A stretch of 64,000 bases of DNA from Entrophospora sp. SA101. Its lineage: Eukaryota > Glomeromycota > Glomeromycetes > Entrophosporales > Entrophosporaceae. The stretch spans positions 1-64,000 of the forward strand of contig CAUDNR010001546.1 of NCBI GenBank assembly GCA_958430865.1, in the 5' to 3' direction. Under the pieces are notes generated by a model. That model was not told the DNA's origin. It searched no databases and saw only the letters and a list, made by a program, of their open reading frames with translations. Position numbers and translations under genes: made by a program. Shown piece by piece: positions 12,045-22,970 of this stretch; within the stretch, counting starts at the first letter, position 1, and each line of letters starts with the position of its first letter.

Positions 12045-12365
12045 CAAATAAATAACTATAAATCAGTCCCTTATAATTAAAAGCAAAAATTTTCTAACAC
12101 AACCTTCCAAGTGGTTATAAGCGACTTTGTAGGGAACACTTTGACACAACTGTTGCTGTTGAATTTGCTTTAGTATGCATACTAGTTGAGTGATAATCTT
12201 AAAATAAGTGTAAAGAAAAGAAACACTTCTGACCTGGTGTAGAATAACCAATATTTAGGCTAGCCATTTCTTTTAATTGCTGTTAAAAGTCCCAATCTGG
12301 CTCTAAAAATTTTATTATGGCTTGCTATATGGAAAACAGAGATTTTTTTTTTTTGGACGATAATA
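12045..12365 (-). repeat. Dispersed ~320-bp repeat (copy 1)
   Basis: This segment is found again, in the opposite orientation and about 15-20 percent diverged, at 42552-42885. Shared landmarks on the minus strand are attatcgtcc, catatagcaag, ataaaatttttagagcc, aatattggttattctac, tttaagatt and ggttgtgttagaaa. It has no clear terminal repeats and may be a SINE-like or old gene-derived repeat. Confidence 0.65.
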
Positions 12366-12678
12366 TAATAAAATATAATTAAATGATCAAGTTGCTTTTT
12401 AAGGGCTATATAGGAGCTACATTTCAAGCTTTGTGCAGTATTATTAGCCTTTATTCTTGGTTTAAAAGATAAATTTCAAATCAAATCCACACTATTTGAT
12501 TTTGACTCAGCCATCATAATTTCATTTTATTAATAAATTTACTAATATATAAATATACAACTATAACTAACAGATATCTATACAACAATATACATAACTC
12601 ATCATACATATGCACATGCACATGTTTATATAATATATAATATATATAACAGATAATATCCATTTAATAAATAGATTG

Positions 12679-15059
12679 TTAATTGACAAGTATATACTGA
12701 CTAGAGGAATTAAGTTCATTGTTTAAAACGGTTTTTAAATCTTTCCAAGCTCCATCATGATCATTACGATCTCTGTAAATAGAACTTCGTTCACATAATG
12801 CTAAAATGTTATCAGGTTCATTTTCTAACACTACATTCAAATCTATCAATGAGTGATTAATACATCCACGATAACATAATGCCTTAAGCTGGTCTTTTGT
12901 ATATGTAATTTGTTCCTTTGGTTTTGCCTTTCCTAATCCTAATACCTTATCAAAATCTTCCAATGCTGTTTCTTGATTTCCTTTAGAATAATAAAGAACT
13001 CCTCTTGTAACACAAAATAATTCTTTATCTATTGTGCTATCAATTAGTTTTGTCAATTCTTCAATTGCTTCATCTGTCTTATTAAAATATTGATAAATTT
13101 CCAACCTTTTGCAAATGATAATTTGATTTCCTGGTTGAAGTTTTAAGATTTCATATCTACATAATGTCAATAACAATCTAGCCCGATCCTTCAAATATTC
13201 CAAATTCTTGGATTCTAATTTTACCAATTGGCTCCAATCATTTAATGCATCATAATATTGTCCTTGTGACTCATAAATTTTTGCTCTACGAAACAATACA
13301 CCTTTATCTTTAGGATTTACTTCAAACACTTTACTTAAATCCAATATAACATTCTTATGATCACCAAGTTTCTCATAAATTGAAGCTCTTAATTCATATG
13401 AATTTGTATTCTCATCTAATTCCAAAGATTTATTGATGTCACTTAAAGCTTCATTAAATTTATTCATCTTATATAATGTTTCGCTTCTATCATGTAGAGC
13501 ATTTGGATCATTTGGTTTCAATTTCATCACCTTATCAAAATCTTTCATTGCTTCTTCATACTTGTTTATTTTTGAAAAAGCTTTGCCTCGGTATCTATAA
13601 CCTGAAGGATTATTTGGCTCAGTTGAGATTGATTTATCTAAATCTAGCATTGCTTCATCATATTTTTCACTTAATGTATATATTTTCCCACGATTTCTTA
13701 TCAGTTTGGAATTTTTCAAATCCAGTTTAATGGCTGATGTTATATCTGACAATGATTTAGCATAGTCTTTTTGTTCTCTGTAAATTTTGGCTCTAGAAAG
13801 ATACGTGGGAATATTTTTTGCATCAATTGATAATGCTTTATTCAAATCATTCAATGCCTCATCATACCTTTTCAAAGCTTTATAGACTGTTCCTCTTTCA
13901 GATAACTTTATAACATCATTTGGAGATTTACTTAATGAATTATCCAATAAATTTAATGCCTCATCATGCCTATTTAATTGTGTATAGAGTTGGTTGATAA
14001 GTGTGGCAGCTTTAATATCATCCTTATCAATTTTCATTGCAGATTTAGCATCTTCTAATGCATCTTGGTATTGTCGTAAAATCTGATAAATTTCTGCACG
14101 TCTTCTATATGTTGATGATTTGGGTTTCAAATTTAATGCTCTTGTATAATCATTTGATGCCTCTTTATATCTAAATAATCCTTGATATACTTGACCACGA
14201 TTACTAAATAGAGATGCAGCAATGGTAGATTTAGGATTTGATAATAGATTACTTAATTGTTCTAAATCATTCAATGATTTTTCAAATTCTTTTTTTAATT
14301 TAAACAATTTTGCTCTTTTTAATAAAAGTGAAGGGGTTTCAGGTGAGAGTTGTATAGCTTTACTGATATCATCAAATGATTTTTCATAATCAGATATTTT
14401 CTTATGAACATTGGCTCTAAATTGTAAAGCTTCAATATTATTGGGTTCTATTGATAAAACAACATTTAAATCATCAATTGCTCTTGGGAATAATTGACTT
14501 TGATAATATATTGAAGCACGATTACTGAGTAGCCAAACATCTTGTGGTTTTAGTAAAAGCCCCGCATTCATATGATTAATCAATTCAAGTTGACCATCTT
14601 CGCGTTGTTTAAAATATTCAATACAAATTTTATGTGATTCAAGTGCCAATAATGGATCATTTGGATCAATTTTTAATGCTTTACACAAATCATATATTGC
14701 CCCTTTTTTATCATTATAATCATGTTCCTTATAAAGTGTTAATCCGCGTAAATACAGAGCATTTGATTTATCTGGTTTGAGATTAAGAACTCTGTCCAAA
14801 TCTTCAATTGCTCTTGATTTCTTACCAAGACCTATAAATACTTCAGCCCGATCACACCTATATGTACATGATTTGGGATGAAGCTGAATTAATTTTTCAC
14901 AATGTTCTAAAGCTTCTTCATAATTTCCTGATCTGATTGCTTTAAGAGCTTTCTGTCTTGTTGGATTTAATTTCTTTGGTACCATAACCCTAGTAAAAAA
15001 TGACCCTCTTTGATTATTATGATTATTGTTGTTATTATTATTACTGTTGTTGTTGTTAT

Positions 15060-15090
<31 letters not shown>

Positions 15091-15270
15091 ATTGTTGTAG
15101 TTACTGTCACCACCGCACTTATTATTATTACTACCAATGAAACTAGTGCCACTACCATGACCATTAATATAAATGATTTTACCTTGGCTAATAATTCTAA
15201 CTGTTTTATTCATAATACCACTACCACCTCCATCACCGCAACCACCATTTTTATTGTTATCAAATTCCAT
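12679..15270 (-). CDS. Large TPR-repeat protein, Asn/Ser-rich N-terminus (copy 1)
   Basis: This is a single-exon 863-residue protein. Residues 1-90 are low complexity (Gly, then a run of nine Ser and runs of Asn). From about residue 103 to 855 it is an almost unbroken array of about twenty tetratricopeptide repeats of ~34 residues with the usual pattern (for example 'YDEALNDLNKALSIDAKN', 'YEEAMKDFDKVMKLKPND'). TPR arrays form superhelical protein-binding scaffolds, often for chaperones or multiprotein complexes; no catalytic domain is attached, so the partner is unknown. No signal peptide or membrane segment is seen. Many residues at the concave faces are charged. The start is the only ATG before the Gly-rich segment and follows a TATA-like ttataataaa region. 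The Ser run is encoded by a CTG/CAG-type microsatellite near 15065-15090. Confidence 0.85.
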
Positions 15271-15883
15271 TATTATATATTTATAATAAAGTTTTTTAAA
15301 AAATTGAAATAAGAAAAGAAACTGTTTATCGGAATTTGAAAAAATTTTATATACAAATTTGGAATTTTAAAAAAATCTTATTAAAACAAAACAACCATCC
15401 CAGAATTATTTTCGCATATGCAATGTAAATTTTTATGGTAAAATTTAATAATAAATTGAATAATTTTAAACCATGATAACTTTTGTTTTTTATAATTTTA
15501 TTGTTTAAGTCTTCTATAATAAAGTTACAGAGAGCTTTTTTTCCTATCTCATTTGGTTATAAAGTTTTCCTATTAGCAATCTTTTTTCAATTTCTTTAGA
15601 ATATATAAAAAAAATTTTTTTTTTATTTAGCAAAAAAAAACTCTCTGTAATCTAAAAGCTTAATCTATTTACTATAATTTCTCTTAGTTTCATGTCTGTA
15701 TCTCTTTATTTGAAGGCTCTGATACGATTTTTATTTATATAGTTTTTACATATATTATTTTTTTAAAAAAAGTTTTGTTATTGATCGGCATTATGTTACA
15801 TCACCTAATTTTGATTTAATTAGGGCATCTCACACTGGGGTGTCCTACATCATATGATTTACAAACATAGTCGATCACATATA
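15271..15883. other. Upstream region of TPR gene and right edge of block copy 1
   Basis: AT-rich and non-coding. It presumably holds the leftward TPR promoter. The three blocks begin to differ here: poly-A and poly-T lengths near 15605-15650, a 25-bp insertion in copy 3 near 15494, and single-base changes near 15730-15820. Homology ends at about 15835, only 48 bp before the pogo-type element. Confidence 0.7.
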
Positions 15884-16543
15884 CAGTCAACCCTCCATAA
15901 GTGCACCCCCCTTGGGACCAGGCAAGACCGTGCACTTATGGAGAAGTGCACTTATAGAACAAAAGTATTTTATTGGTTGCACGTGACACTAATGAAAAAT
16001 TAAAAAAAATTTTTATTTATAAAATTATTTATTGATTGATAAAATCATACATTGTAGTTTGTTTCATTCTATTTATTTTTTTTAGATTAATAAATTTATC
16101 AAGAGTAGAGGTTGGAACCGGTTCTATTTTCAAGAACCGGTTTTAATCACCTTTTCAAAATCAGAACCGGTTTTAAACCGAATATAATAAAACCGGTTCT
16201 AACCGGGCAACCGGTTATAAATAAAACCGCAAAACCGGTTTTAATCGGGCAACCGGTTTTAATTTTGTGGGGAATATATCAAATGAAAGCAAAAGTTATT
16301 TAATTATTTGTTTTCCAAGTCAAACTTGTTGCTTATATACATGCCTATTAATTATAGCATAATAATTACATGCAAGTATTCAGCATTACTTACCATAATA
16401 ATAGTATATTAATATGGAATTTTAAATGAAGCAAAATTCATAATAAAATAGAGTAATAGTAAATAATCCTGTCCTTCATTTTCTAAAACAGTGATTTACA
16501 TGTGATTAATCAATTCAAAATTTTTTTATTATTAAAACAAAAA

Positions 16544-19081
16544 TTAAAGATTTTTGGGTGGAAATAAATTGAAATGTTCACTATTTCTTTTTAAAAATAA
16601 AATTTGATTGACCAAATCTGGAGATAATTGAGTACGTTTTGCAGAAATATGGTTGCCAGCATCTGAAAACAACCTCTCGCTAGGTACAGAGGTTGCAGGA
16701 ATTGATAAATATTTTTGAGCAAGTTGAGATAGAATTGGAAAATTGCCTTTATTTGCATCCCACCATTTTAAAGGATCCTCCATAATATCAATCTGCCGAA
16801 GTTTCACATAACTCAATACTTCATCATCATCATTCTCAACTTCAAATGAACTTAGATCAATTTCCAAGGTTTCAAAAAAATCATCATTGTCATCTTCATT
16901 AGTTGTATGTAAATTGTGAATAGTTGTTGTTTGTTGAATATTATTAGATTCAAAATCCACTTTTGTAAAATCATATAATTCCCGTAATAATTGATGTGAT
17001 TTGTCTCTTTCCTCACCACTTCTATCCCATTGGAAATTTTTGAATCGGGGATCAAGTACTGTTGCAATTTGAACTAATTCTGTTGGAACTGACCATAATT
17101 CATCTAATGATAAAAAAATAGCTGCTTGAACTTTTTGAAGAAGGCCAGTAGTATTAACAGCTGGTAAATATTCAACATGATTAATATCATCTATGTCATC
17201 TATTGCACCTCTAGTTCCTATACCATGACCTCTTCCTCTTCCCTTCCCCCTTCCCCTCCCCCTTCCTCTCCCTCTAGTAATTCGCATCCTTTGTTGAAAT
17301 TGACAATGGGAATATTGCCAATGTTGTCGTGAACCACCAGATGGGATTTCATCATCATCACTGGTTGAACTGTCAGATTCTTCTTCATTGTCATTATTAT
17401 CTTCAGTTTGTGGCCCATAAATGAGATCAAGGTGTGTATCAAGACTTTCTCCATTTTCAGACTTAGGTGCAAATGTCTTTTTCAACAATTCCATATAAGG
17501 GTTAACAAGACTTAAAGTAACATATTTAGCTCCACAAAATCGGCGAGTTACTTTTTCAAATGGTGATAAAAGGTTTACCATATCTTGAATAAATCTTTTC
17601 AAAAAAAAATAATATATATTAAATGATAGCACTATATAAAACTATAAATTATTTTTTTAAACTTACTGTTTTTCATCAAGAGATAAACATAGTCGTTCTA
17701 ATTTCTCTCCTTCTTTCTGTGATGCTCGATCTGGTTTTGTCAACAATGTGGTAGAAATGAGTCGCATTGAATTGTGTAATTCTAATATTCTCTTCCATGC
17801 ATAGTATGTCGAATTCCATCTTGTTTTAACATCAGTTAAAACATCAAGAGGGTTACTATAATCATTTTCCTCCAGTAATTGCTGATTGCTTTGTTGGGCT
17901 TCCCGAAGTCTCTGAGCTTGTTTTGGTAAACGAAAAAATGCCTGTAAACACTTTACTCGACAATGTATTGATTTACACTGCTTCAGACCTTGTAGAACTG
18001 AAAGTTGTAATGTGTGAGCAGCACAAGGTTGCCGTTTTATTTGTGATAAGTATTTCTCACCTAATAGTCGAACACCCTTTATCATATTAGAACCATTATC
18101 AGTTGCAATGGTAAATGCTGTGTTTGATAAATGCCACTCATTTATAATTTGAAATAATGCAGCACTGATAGTCTCTCCTGAGTGTGGATATGGAATGTGA
18201 TTACATGACAAAAGTGCCTCACAGAATTCAAAATTAGATGTTAACCATGTGGCTGTTACACCAAGATATCCATGACGAGACCTTGCAGTCCATAAATCAG
18301 TAGTCAAATGAACAGCAATAACATTATTATTATTTAAAAGTGAACAAAGTTGTTCCTTACAGCATACAAATGAATCATTGATTATTGCTTTTACTGTTTT
18401 GTCACATGGAATTCTATAACCCGGCTCACAGATAAGGAGTAATTCACGAAAGTATTGATTTTGTAAAATATATAGTGGTTGAATGAATTTGATGATAAAG
18501 GTTACAAGCTTTTGTGTAATAAGTTCCTGTCGTTTTGGTGAGCATGGAGCTGCTGCTTTTAAATATCCTATAATTTGAGTTTGATCACGTCGGGGCTATT
18601 AAATATTAATTAAACTATTTTAGAAGGATAAAAAGAATGAGGATATGGATAAACACCTGCAGCAGAAAGCAATTACCTGATTAGAATTATCTAAAAACTG
18701 AAAATAATTTTCTTTTGTGATTTTGTGTTTATCACGCAAATGGACAATAAGATTTGTTGTGTTTCCACCTTTTCGGCTGTATGCATAAGGTTTTTGACAT
18801 GCACCAGCTAAATTAATTTCACATATTTTGCAATAGGTGATGGAAGTATTAATTGGATCAGTGCGAAAAAAATAGGATGTATGGCTTTGATTGTTTCAGG
18901 ATTTGGTGGTGCTTTGATTGTTGTGGGAATTAATGATATTAATACTATTTCGTTTTTTTCTATTTAAACTGTTAGAACTGTTGGTTGTAACTGTTTCTGT
19001 TTCAGAAATGATTTCAATTGAAGAAGTAGGTTCATATTCAAAAGGAGGAGGAGATAAGGGAATGTCTTCTATGTCATCCAT
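16544..19081 (-). CDS. hAT transposase (BED finger, dimerisation domain), one in-frame TGA
   Basis: I model this as complement(join(16544..17594, 17667..18595, 18677..19081)), 794 codons. The introns (donors GTAATT and GTAAGT, acceptors AATAG and AAAAG) join in frame. Exon 1 encodes an acidic N-terminus and a BED zinc finger ('TYCKICEINL' … 'HLRDKH'). Exon 2 has the RNase-H-like core ('LTTDLWTARSRHGYLGVTAT', 'AIATDNGSNM'-like, 'CAAHTLQLSV'). Exon 3 has an Arg/Gly-rich insert and the C-terminal hAT dimerisation motif ('DPLKWWDANKGNFPILSQLA', 'ATSVPSERLFSDAG'). The only visible break is a TGA at codon 62 (18896-18898), before the BED finger. It would cut and paste hAT DNA, leaving 8-bp duplications. 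It may be a fresh pseudogene, or the TGA may be a base error. Confidence 0.85.
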
Positions 19082-19540
19082 TATTTTTTTTTTTTTTCAA
19101 AGAGAAAAAAAATTTTTCTTATAAATAACTTTATTCACAAGTGCAACAATTAATATACAAATATTTACATTATCACGAGTACATTAATGTACAAATAAAG
19201 AAATAACTCTAAACATTATTGCAGAACAAATTAGTTTATATTACTAATTATGTTAAAATAAAATTATTTGTACAAAATTATTTTTAAATAATGAAAGACA
19301 GCTTGTCTGTTTGTAAGAGTGTTCAATTTGTTTTGACAAGTGACTCTTTACAATTTGGTAGCAGTGAATGTTTTATACATATGTACATATGCACATTCAC
19401 ATTTACATATTGCGAAATAGTGATTTAAGGATCACAGGGAATTTGGAAAAGTTATCTCTGGCAATGAATTCATATTAATCCCGTGTATAATTAATTTTCT
19501 TTTATTTTATATTTACCACTATTTTTTTTTATTTCTTTAG

Positions 19541-19695
19541 TGAGTAAATTTCAACAATCAGAATTATCAGATGATTCTACAGATTTTGAAGAAATTTATG
19601 AAACCAGTAATATATGTGAAGCAGCAATTTCTACTAAAACTTTGCATAAAAAAACGATTAAAATTAACTTTTTTGTTTTAATTAAACCTAAATAA
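19541..19695 (+). other. Small open frame after an acceptor-like site inside the hAT
   Basis: After ttatttctttag a stop-free stretch reads 'KFQQSELSDDSTDFEEIYET' and ends at a TAA near 19695. The acidic, non-repetitive composition is protein-like, but there is no ATG and no recognised family. It could be a captured exon fragment. Confidence 0.25.
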
Positions 19696-19738
19696 AATTG
19701 AATTTATTTTTGTCATCTTTTATCATACTTTCGACTTT

Positions 19739-19800
19739 ACCCTTTGTCACTTTTCGTCACGTTTCATCACGTTTTGTCACTTTCATCATGTTTCGTCATA
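19739..19800. repeat. Short tandem motif tttcgtcac inside the hAT
   Basis: About five imperfect units of tttcgtcac/tttcatcac occur in a row, with one more (ttttcgtcac) near 19843. They lie in the non-coding right part of the hAT and could be binding sites for its transposase. Confidence 0.6.
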
Positions 19801-21884
19801 TGTGCCCCATTTGATGAAATACTTTTTACACTCCAAAATATTTTCGTCACTCAACCTTGATATACATACACTTTAGTTATTGTTTTTGTTTGAAAATGGT
19901 GATGGAGAATTGATAAATGCTTTATATTTAGTACAGTCTCTTTACATAAAGTTTAATAATAAAACCGGTTTTATTATATTCGGTTTATCGAATACGAAAA
20001 ATAGGAACCAGTTTTACGTTGCAACCGGTTGCAACTGGTTTTAATTCGATTGTACCCAAACTGGTTCCAACCTCTAATCAAGAGCATTAGCCATTTTTAA
20101 TTGTTCACTAGAATTTTCTTCTTGTAGTAGAAATGCATAAACAGTTTTTAAACTTTTTGAAGCTTCGCTGGCACTTATTACCACTGGTTCAATACTATCA
20201 TCTTTATCATCTTCGATATCCTCAATAGGCACTTCTAGCTGTTTTTTAAATATTTCTACAAGACCCTCAATAATTTTATCATCATTATCAGGAACCTCAT
20301 AAACCATTCCTTCTTCTGGATTATTTAAAAATTCATCAATTTGCATAGCATTAGATAGGTTAAGTGCTCCAATTGAATCCGAAAGTTCTTCTAATGTAGG
20401 AATATTAGTTTCTCCAACATTGCTAGCAGTATCAATGGCAGCTGGGAGGATTTTGGTATGTTGCCAGCAGTTATGAATGGTTTCAGGTGTGATTTCTTCC
20501 CAACTTTTAATAATGTATTGTATTGCCTGCAATACATCCATTTTTAAATCTTTTATATCATTTCCATCTTCAACTTGATTTAGAATCCATTTAATATGTA
20601 AATGATGATAATGTTTTTTAAAAGACATAATAATTCCTGCATCCATTGGCTGAATTTTTGATGTGGTGTTTGGAGGAAGAAAATGAACATCAACATGAGA
20701 AAGAACCAAACCATCAATCTTATGGCTTGGAAAATTATCAAGGAGCAATAATACCCGCTGATTATATTTTTGAGCAACCTCCCTGTTAAACTCTTGAAGC
20801 CAGTCTTGAAAAACAGTAGACAGCATCCATGCCTTAGTATTATAACGATATGTCATTGGTAAGTTGTTTATGTTAATATTTTTAAAACACCTTGGCTTTC
20901 CAAATTTTCCAATTATTAATGGATTCAACTTGTGTGATCCATCAGCATTTGTACACAAAGCAATTGAAAGTCTTTCTTTATTCTTTTTACGACCAGAAAG
21001 TCTATTTGTAGCTAATGTTCTATCTGGTTCTAATCTGTAAAGAATAAAAAATAAGATCAAATTCTATTCAATTTAAATACAGATAATCAAAGATTGGTAT
21101 TAAAATATTAATTACCTATAGAAAAGACCTGTTTCGTCCATATTATATATTCTTTCAGCAGGATAATTTCCACATTTACCTCTCAATAATGGTAAAGCAT
21201 CACTAATGGCAGCTAGATCAGCTGATGATGCCTCTCATGAAGTTTTATTTGATGAATTCCATTACGATTTTTAAATTTTACAAGCCATCCAGTAGAAAAT
21301 TTCAATGTCCCTTCAGGAATTCCTAACCCAGTTGCTATTTGCTTAGCCTTTTCAACTAAAATAGCATCACTCAAGATTGCTTTGTGTTGATAAACTAAGA
21401 CAAATTCCTTAAGAGCCAATTCAAGTTCGGGGACAATCACAGATTTATGTCTTTTTGCTTCTGGATTGCTAATTTCAGTGCTAAGTATTTCTTTACTTTT
21501 TTGAATAATTCTGGTTATTGTTGATTCATGAACTGTAACTCCCCATTCTTGTTCAATCCATCCAACATATTCTTTTCTGGTCAATTTATTATTTGCAGCA
21601 AATAAGCAAAATTCATATTTTTGGGTATCAGATAAAGTTATTTTACTTGAAGACATTTTTTTATTTGGAAGTTATAAAAGAATACGAATGACTTAATGAT
21701 ATAAAACAATTACAGTAAACAAAGATTGATATATAATAACTGGATATTTTTCTTTTTTAAAGTAATAAGTGTAATTCGATTTAATTATTAAAATTCTTAA
21801 TTTTATCTGTTATGACTTTTCTTTTACCTTTTTATATGTAATAATTCCAACTATATAAAACATAAGAGCTTTGTCACCTGGATT

Positions 21885-21931
21885 TTATTCTCTTATTCTC
21901 TTATTCTCTTATTCTCTTATTCTCTTATTCC
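21885..21931. repeat. Microsatellite (ttattctc)n
   Basis: About five to six head-to-tail copies of the 8-bp unit ttattctc, within the non-coding right part of the pogo-type element. Confidence 0.9.
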
Positions 21932-22410
21932 GTTTGTTATTCTGTTATTCTAATAATTATTTACATCTATTAAAAAGAAAGAATTAATCATTTGTTATAA
22001 TAAAGAAAGAAAGAATTCTTTATTTTCTTGTTACCTGAATTATTATTTTACAATGTTTTAAAACATCATTGTACATGGAATTACTAAATTAAAAATCAAT
22101 GTTAAAATTTTAAAAAGGTCAATGGCTTACTTTCTCCACTTTAGGAATAAATTCATTAAAAAATGACACTAATGTTTTCCTCACTAATAAATAAATAATG
22201 ATTTCATATTGCGGCGCAGTCACGTGAAAGTCACGGGAGTGCACTTAGAGAGGGTGGTTTTATATGAACGGGACCAGGAAAAGACTGTGCAGTGCAGAAC
22301 ATAGAGAGTGTGCATTTATCTCTAAGTCCCGAGCTTGGGACTGGGACATAGGGTGCACTTACGGAGAGGGTGCACTTATGGAGGGTGCACTTATGGAGAG
22401 TTGACTTGTA

Positions 22411-22821
22411 TAAATTTTTATAAAGAAGGATTTTTCGTCGATCTTTTTTTTAATAGTAAACTTTGAACGAAAATAACTCTTTAAAGAACAGAGGTACAGA
22501 TTCCAAATTAAGTTTAAAATATATTAGAAGGATAGGGGAATGTCCCTATAGAGAGTTTTTTTTTGATTTTAATATAAATCATATCACTTACTCTAAGTTA
22601 AAAGAAAAAAAGGAAAGTTATGTATATATGATACAAAATTTTATGCAAATAAAATTGTAAAAAGCTCTCTATACGCTTAAAGAGCATCAAAATGTGAATC
22701 CAAACCATGTCATTTTATTTAGATACGTCATATAGTTTAAGAGTTATTTCAATTTTTGTAATCTTGCGAATATATTTGAGTAAATTTTAGTGTTACACCT
22801 AAATTTTATAATTTCTATATA
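22411..22821. other. Unique spacer between two pogo-type ends
   Basis: AT-rich, with no supported gene. A 65-codon frame (22463-22660) reads '…GECPYREFFFDFNINHIT' but matches no family I know and is Lys/Asn/Ile-rich. Confidence 0.5.
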
Positions 22822-22960
22822 CAGTCAAACCTTGTCACAACGAATTTTGTCACAACGAATTTTTGTCACAGCGAATTTTGAGATTTTTTTTTTTTTTAAT
22901 AATAAAAAACTTTTGTTACACCGAATTTTATTAATAAATCGCATTATACCGACAACGAAG
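22822..22960 (+). mobile_element. Left end of a second pogo-type element, cut by the gap
   Basis: After TA (22820-22821) the sequence starts cagtcaaaccttgtcacaac and repeats the unit gtcacaacgaatttt three times, typical of pogo/Tigger ends with subterminal repeats. The element is lost at the 10-N gap after 139 bp. Confidence 0.7.
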
Positions 22961-22970
22961 NNNNNNNNNN
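22961..22970. other. Assembly gap (10 N)
   Basis: Ten N separate a truncated pogo-type terminal repeat from block copy 2. A fixed length of ten suggests a scaffold join of unknown true size. Confidence 0.98.

Larger units (their letters stand above)
2758..15835. repeat. Large direct repeat block, copy 1
   Basis: This is the first of three near-identical blocks. It holds a mariner right part, a HECT ligase, a MIT protein, an ADE1 pseudogene and a TPR protein. Offsets to the copies are constant (+20212 and +40750) from about 3.9 kb to 15.3 kb, so there are no indels in that span, and the encoded proteins are the same. Differences begin only near the right edge (after about 15.48 kb) and inside the mariner at the left edge. 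This is the only copy with a continuous left flank. Confidence 0.95.
16106..20076 (-). mobile_element. hAT transposon with 8-bp target duplication
   Basis: The ends are inverted repeats, tagaggttggaaccggtt on the left and its near complement on the right. The 8-bp duplication atcaagag is perfect (16098-16105 and 20077-20084). Many aaccggtt motifs cluster inside both ends (16110-16260 and 19965-20045), probable subterminal transposase sites. It is 3971 bp long and carries a three-exon transposase. The perfect duplication and almost intact gene suggest a young insertion. Confidence 0.95.
16029..21656 (-). pseudogene. pogo/Tigger DDE transposase, split by a hAT element
   Basis: Exon 1 starts at the ATG at 21656. 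It encodes a psq-like HTH and a CENP-B-type HTH ('RKEYVGWIEQEWGVTVHEST', 'GLGIPEGTLKFSTGWLVKFK'). A one-base frameshift near 21235 precedes 'EASSADLAAI'. The exon ends at 'NMDETGLFYR' (first catalytic Asp), donor 21115, acceptor 21035. Exon 2 has 'LLLLDNFPSHK' (second Asp) and 'PPNTTSKIQPMDAGII' (third Asp), as in pogo enzymes. At 20077 the hAT element breaks the frame: its terminal TAG becomes the stop. The original C-terminus ('DKFINLKKINRMKQT' onward) is still readable from 16105 to a TAA at 16029. The frameshift and the insertion make this copy inactive. Confidence 0.85.
15884..22408 (-). mobile_element. pogo/Tigger-type transposon, with nested hAT
   Basis: The left end is cagtcaaccctccataagtg and the right end is its complement with one extra T (…agagttgacttg). 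TA flanks both ends (15882-15883 and 22409-22410). The unit gtgcacttatgga recurs as subterminal repeats at both ends. It encodes a CENP-B/DDE transposase on the minus strand. A hAT element (16106-20076) is inserted in it; without the hAT and one target copy it would be about 2.5 kb, normal for a pogo element. Confidence 0.9.

Noticed and set aside
4665..15270. The HECT, MIT and TPR genes as a co-inherited functional cluster amplified by selection
   Set aside because: The block also carries a dead ADE1 and a mariner fragment, and the copies begin at assembly gaps, so an assembly explanation is simpler.
15010..15312. Ala/Val/Thr-rich frames opposite the TPR gene start
   Set aside because: They are shadows of the Ser/Asn-coding microsatellite of the TPR gene.
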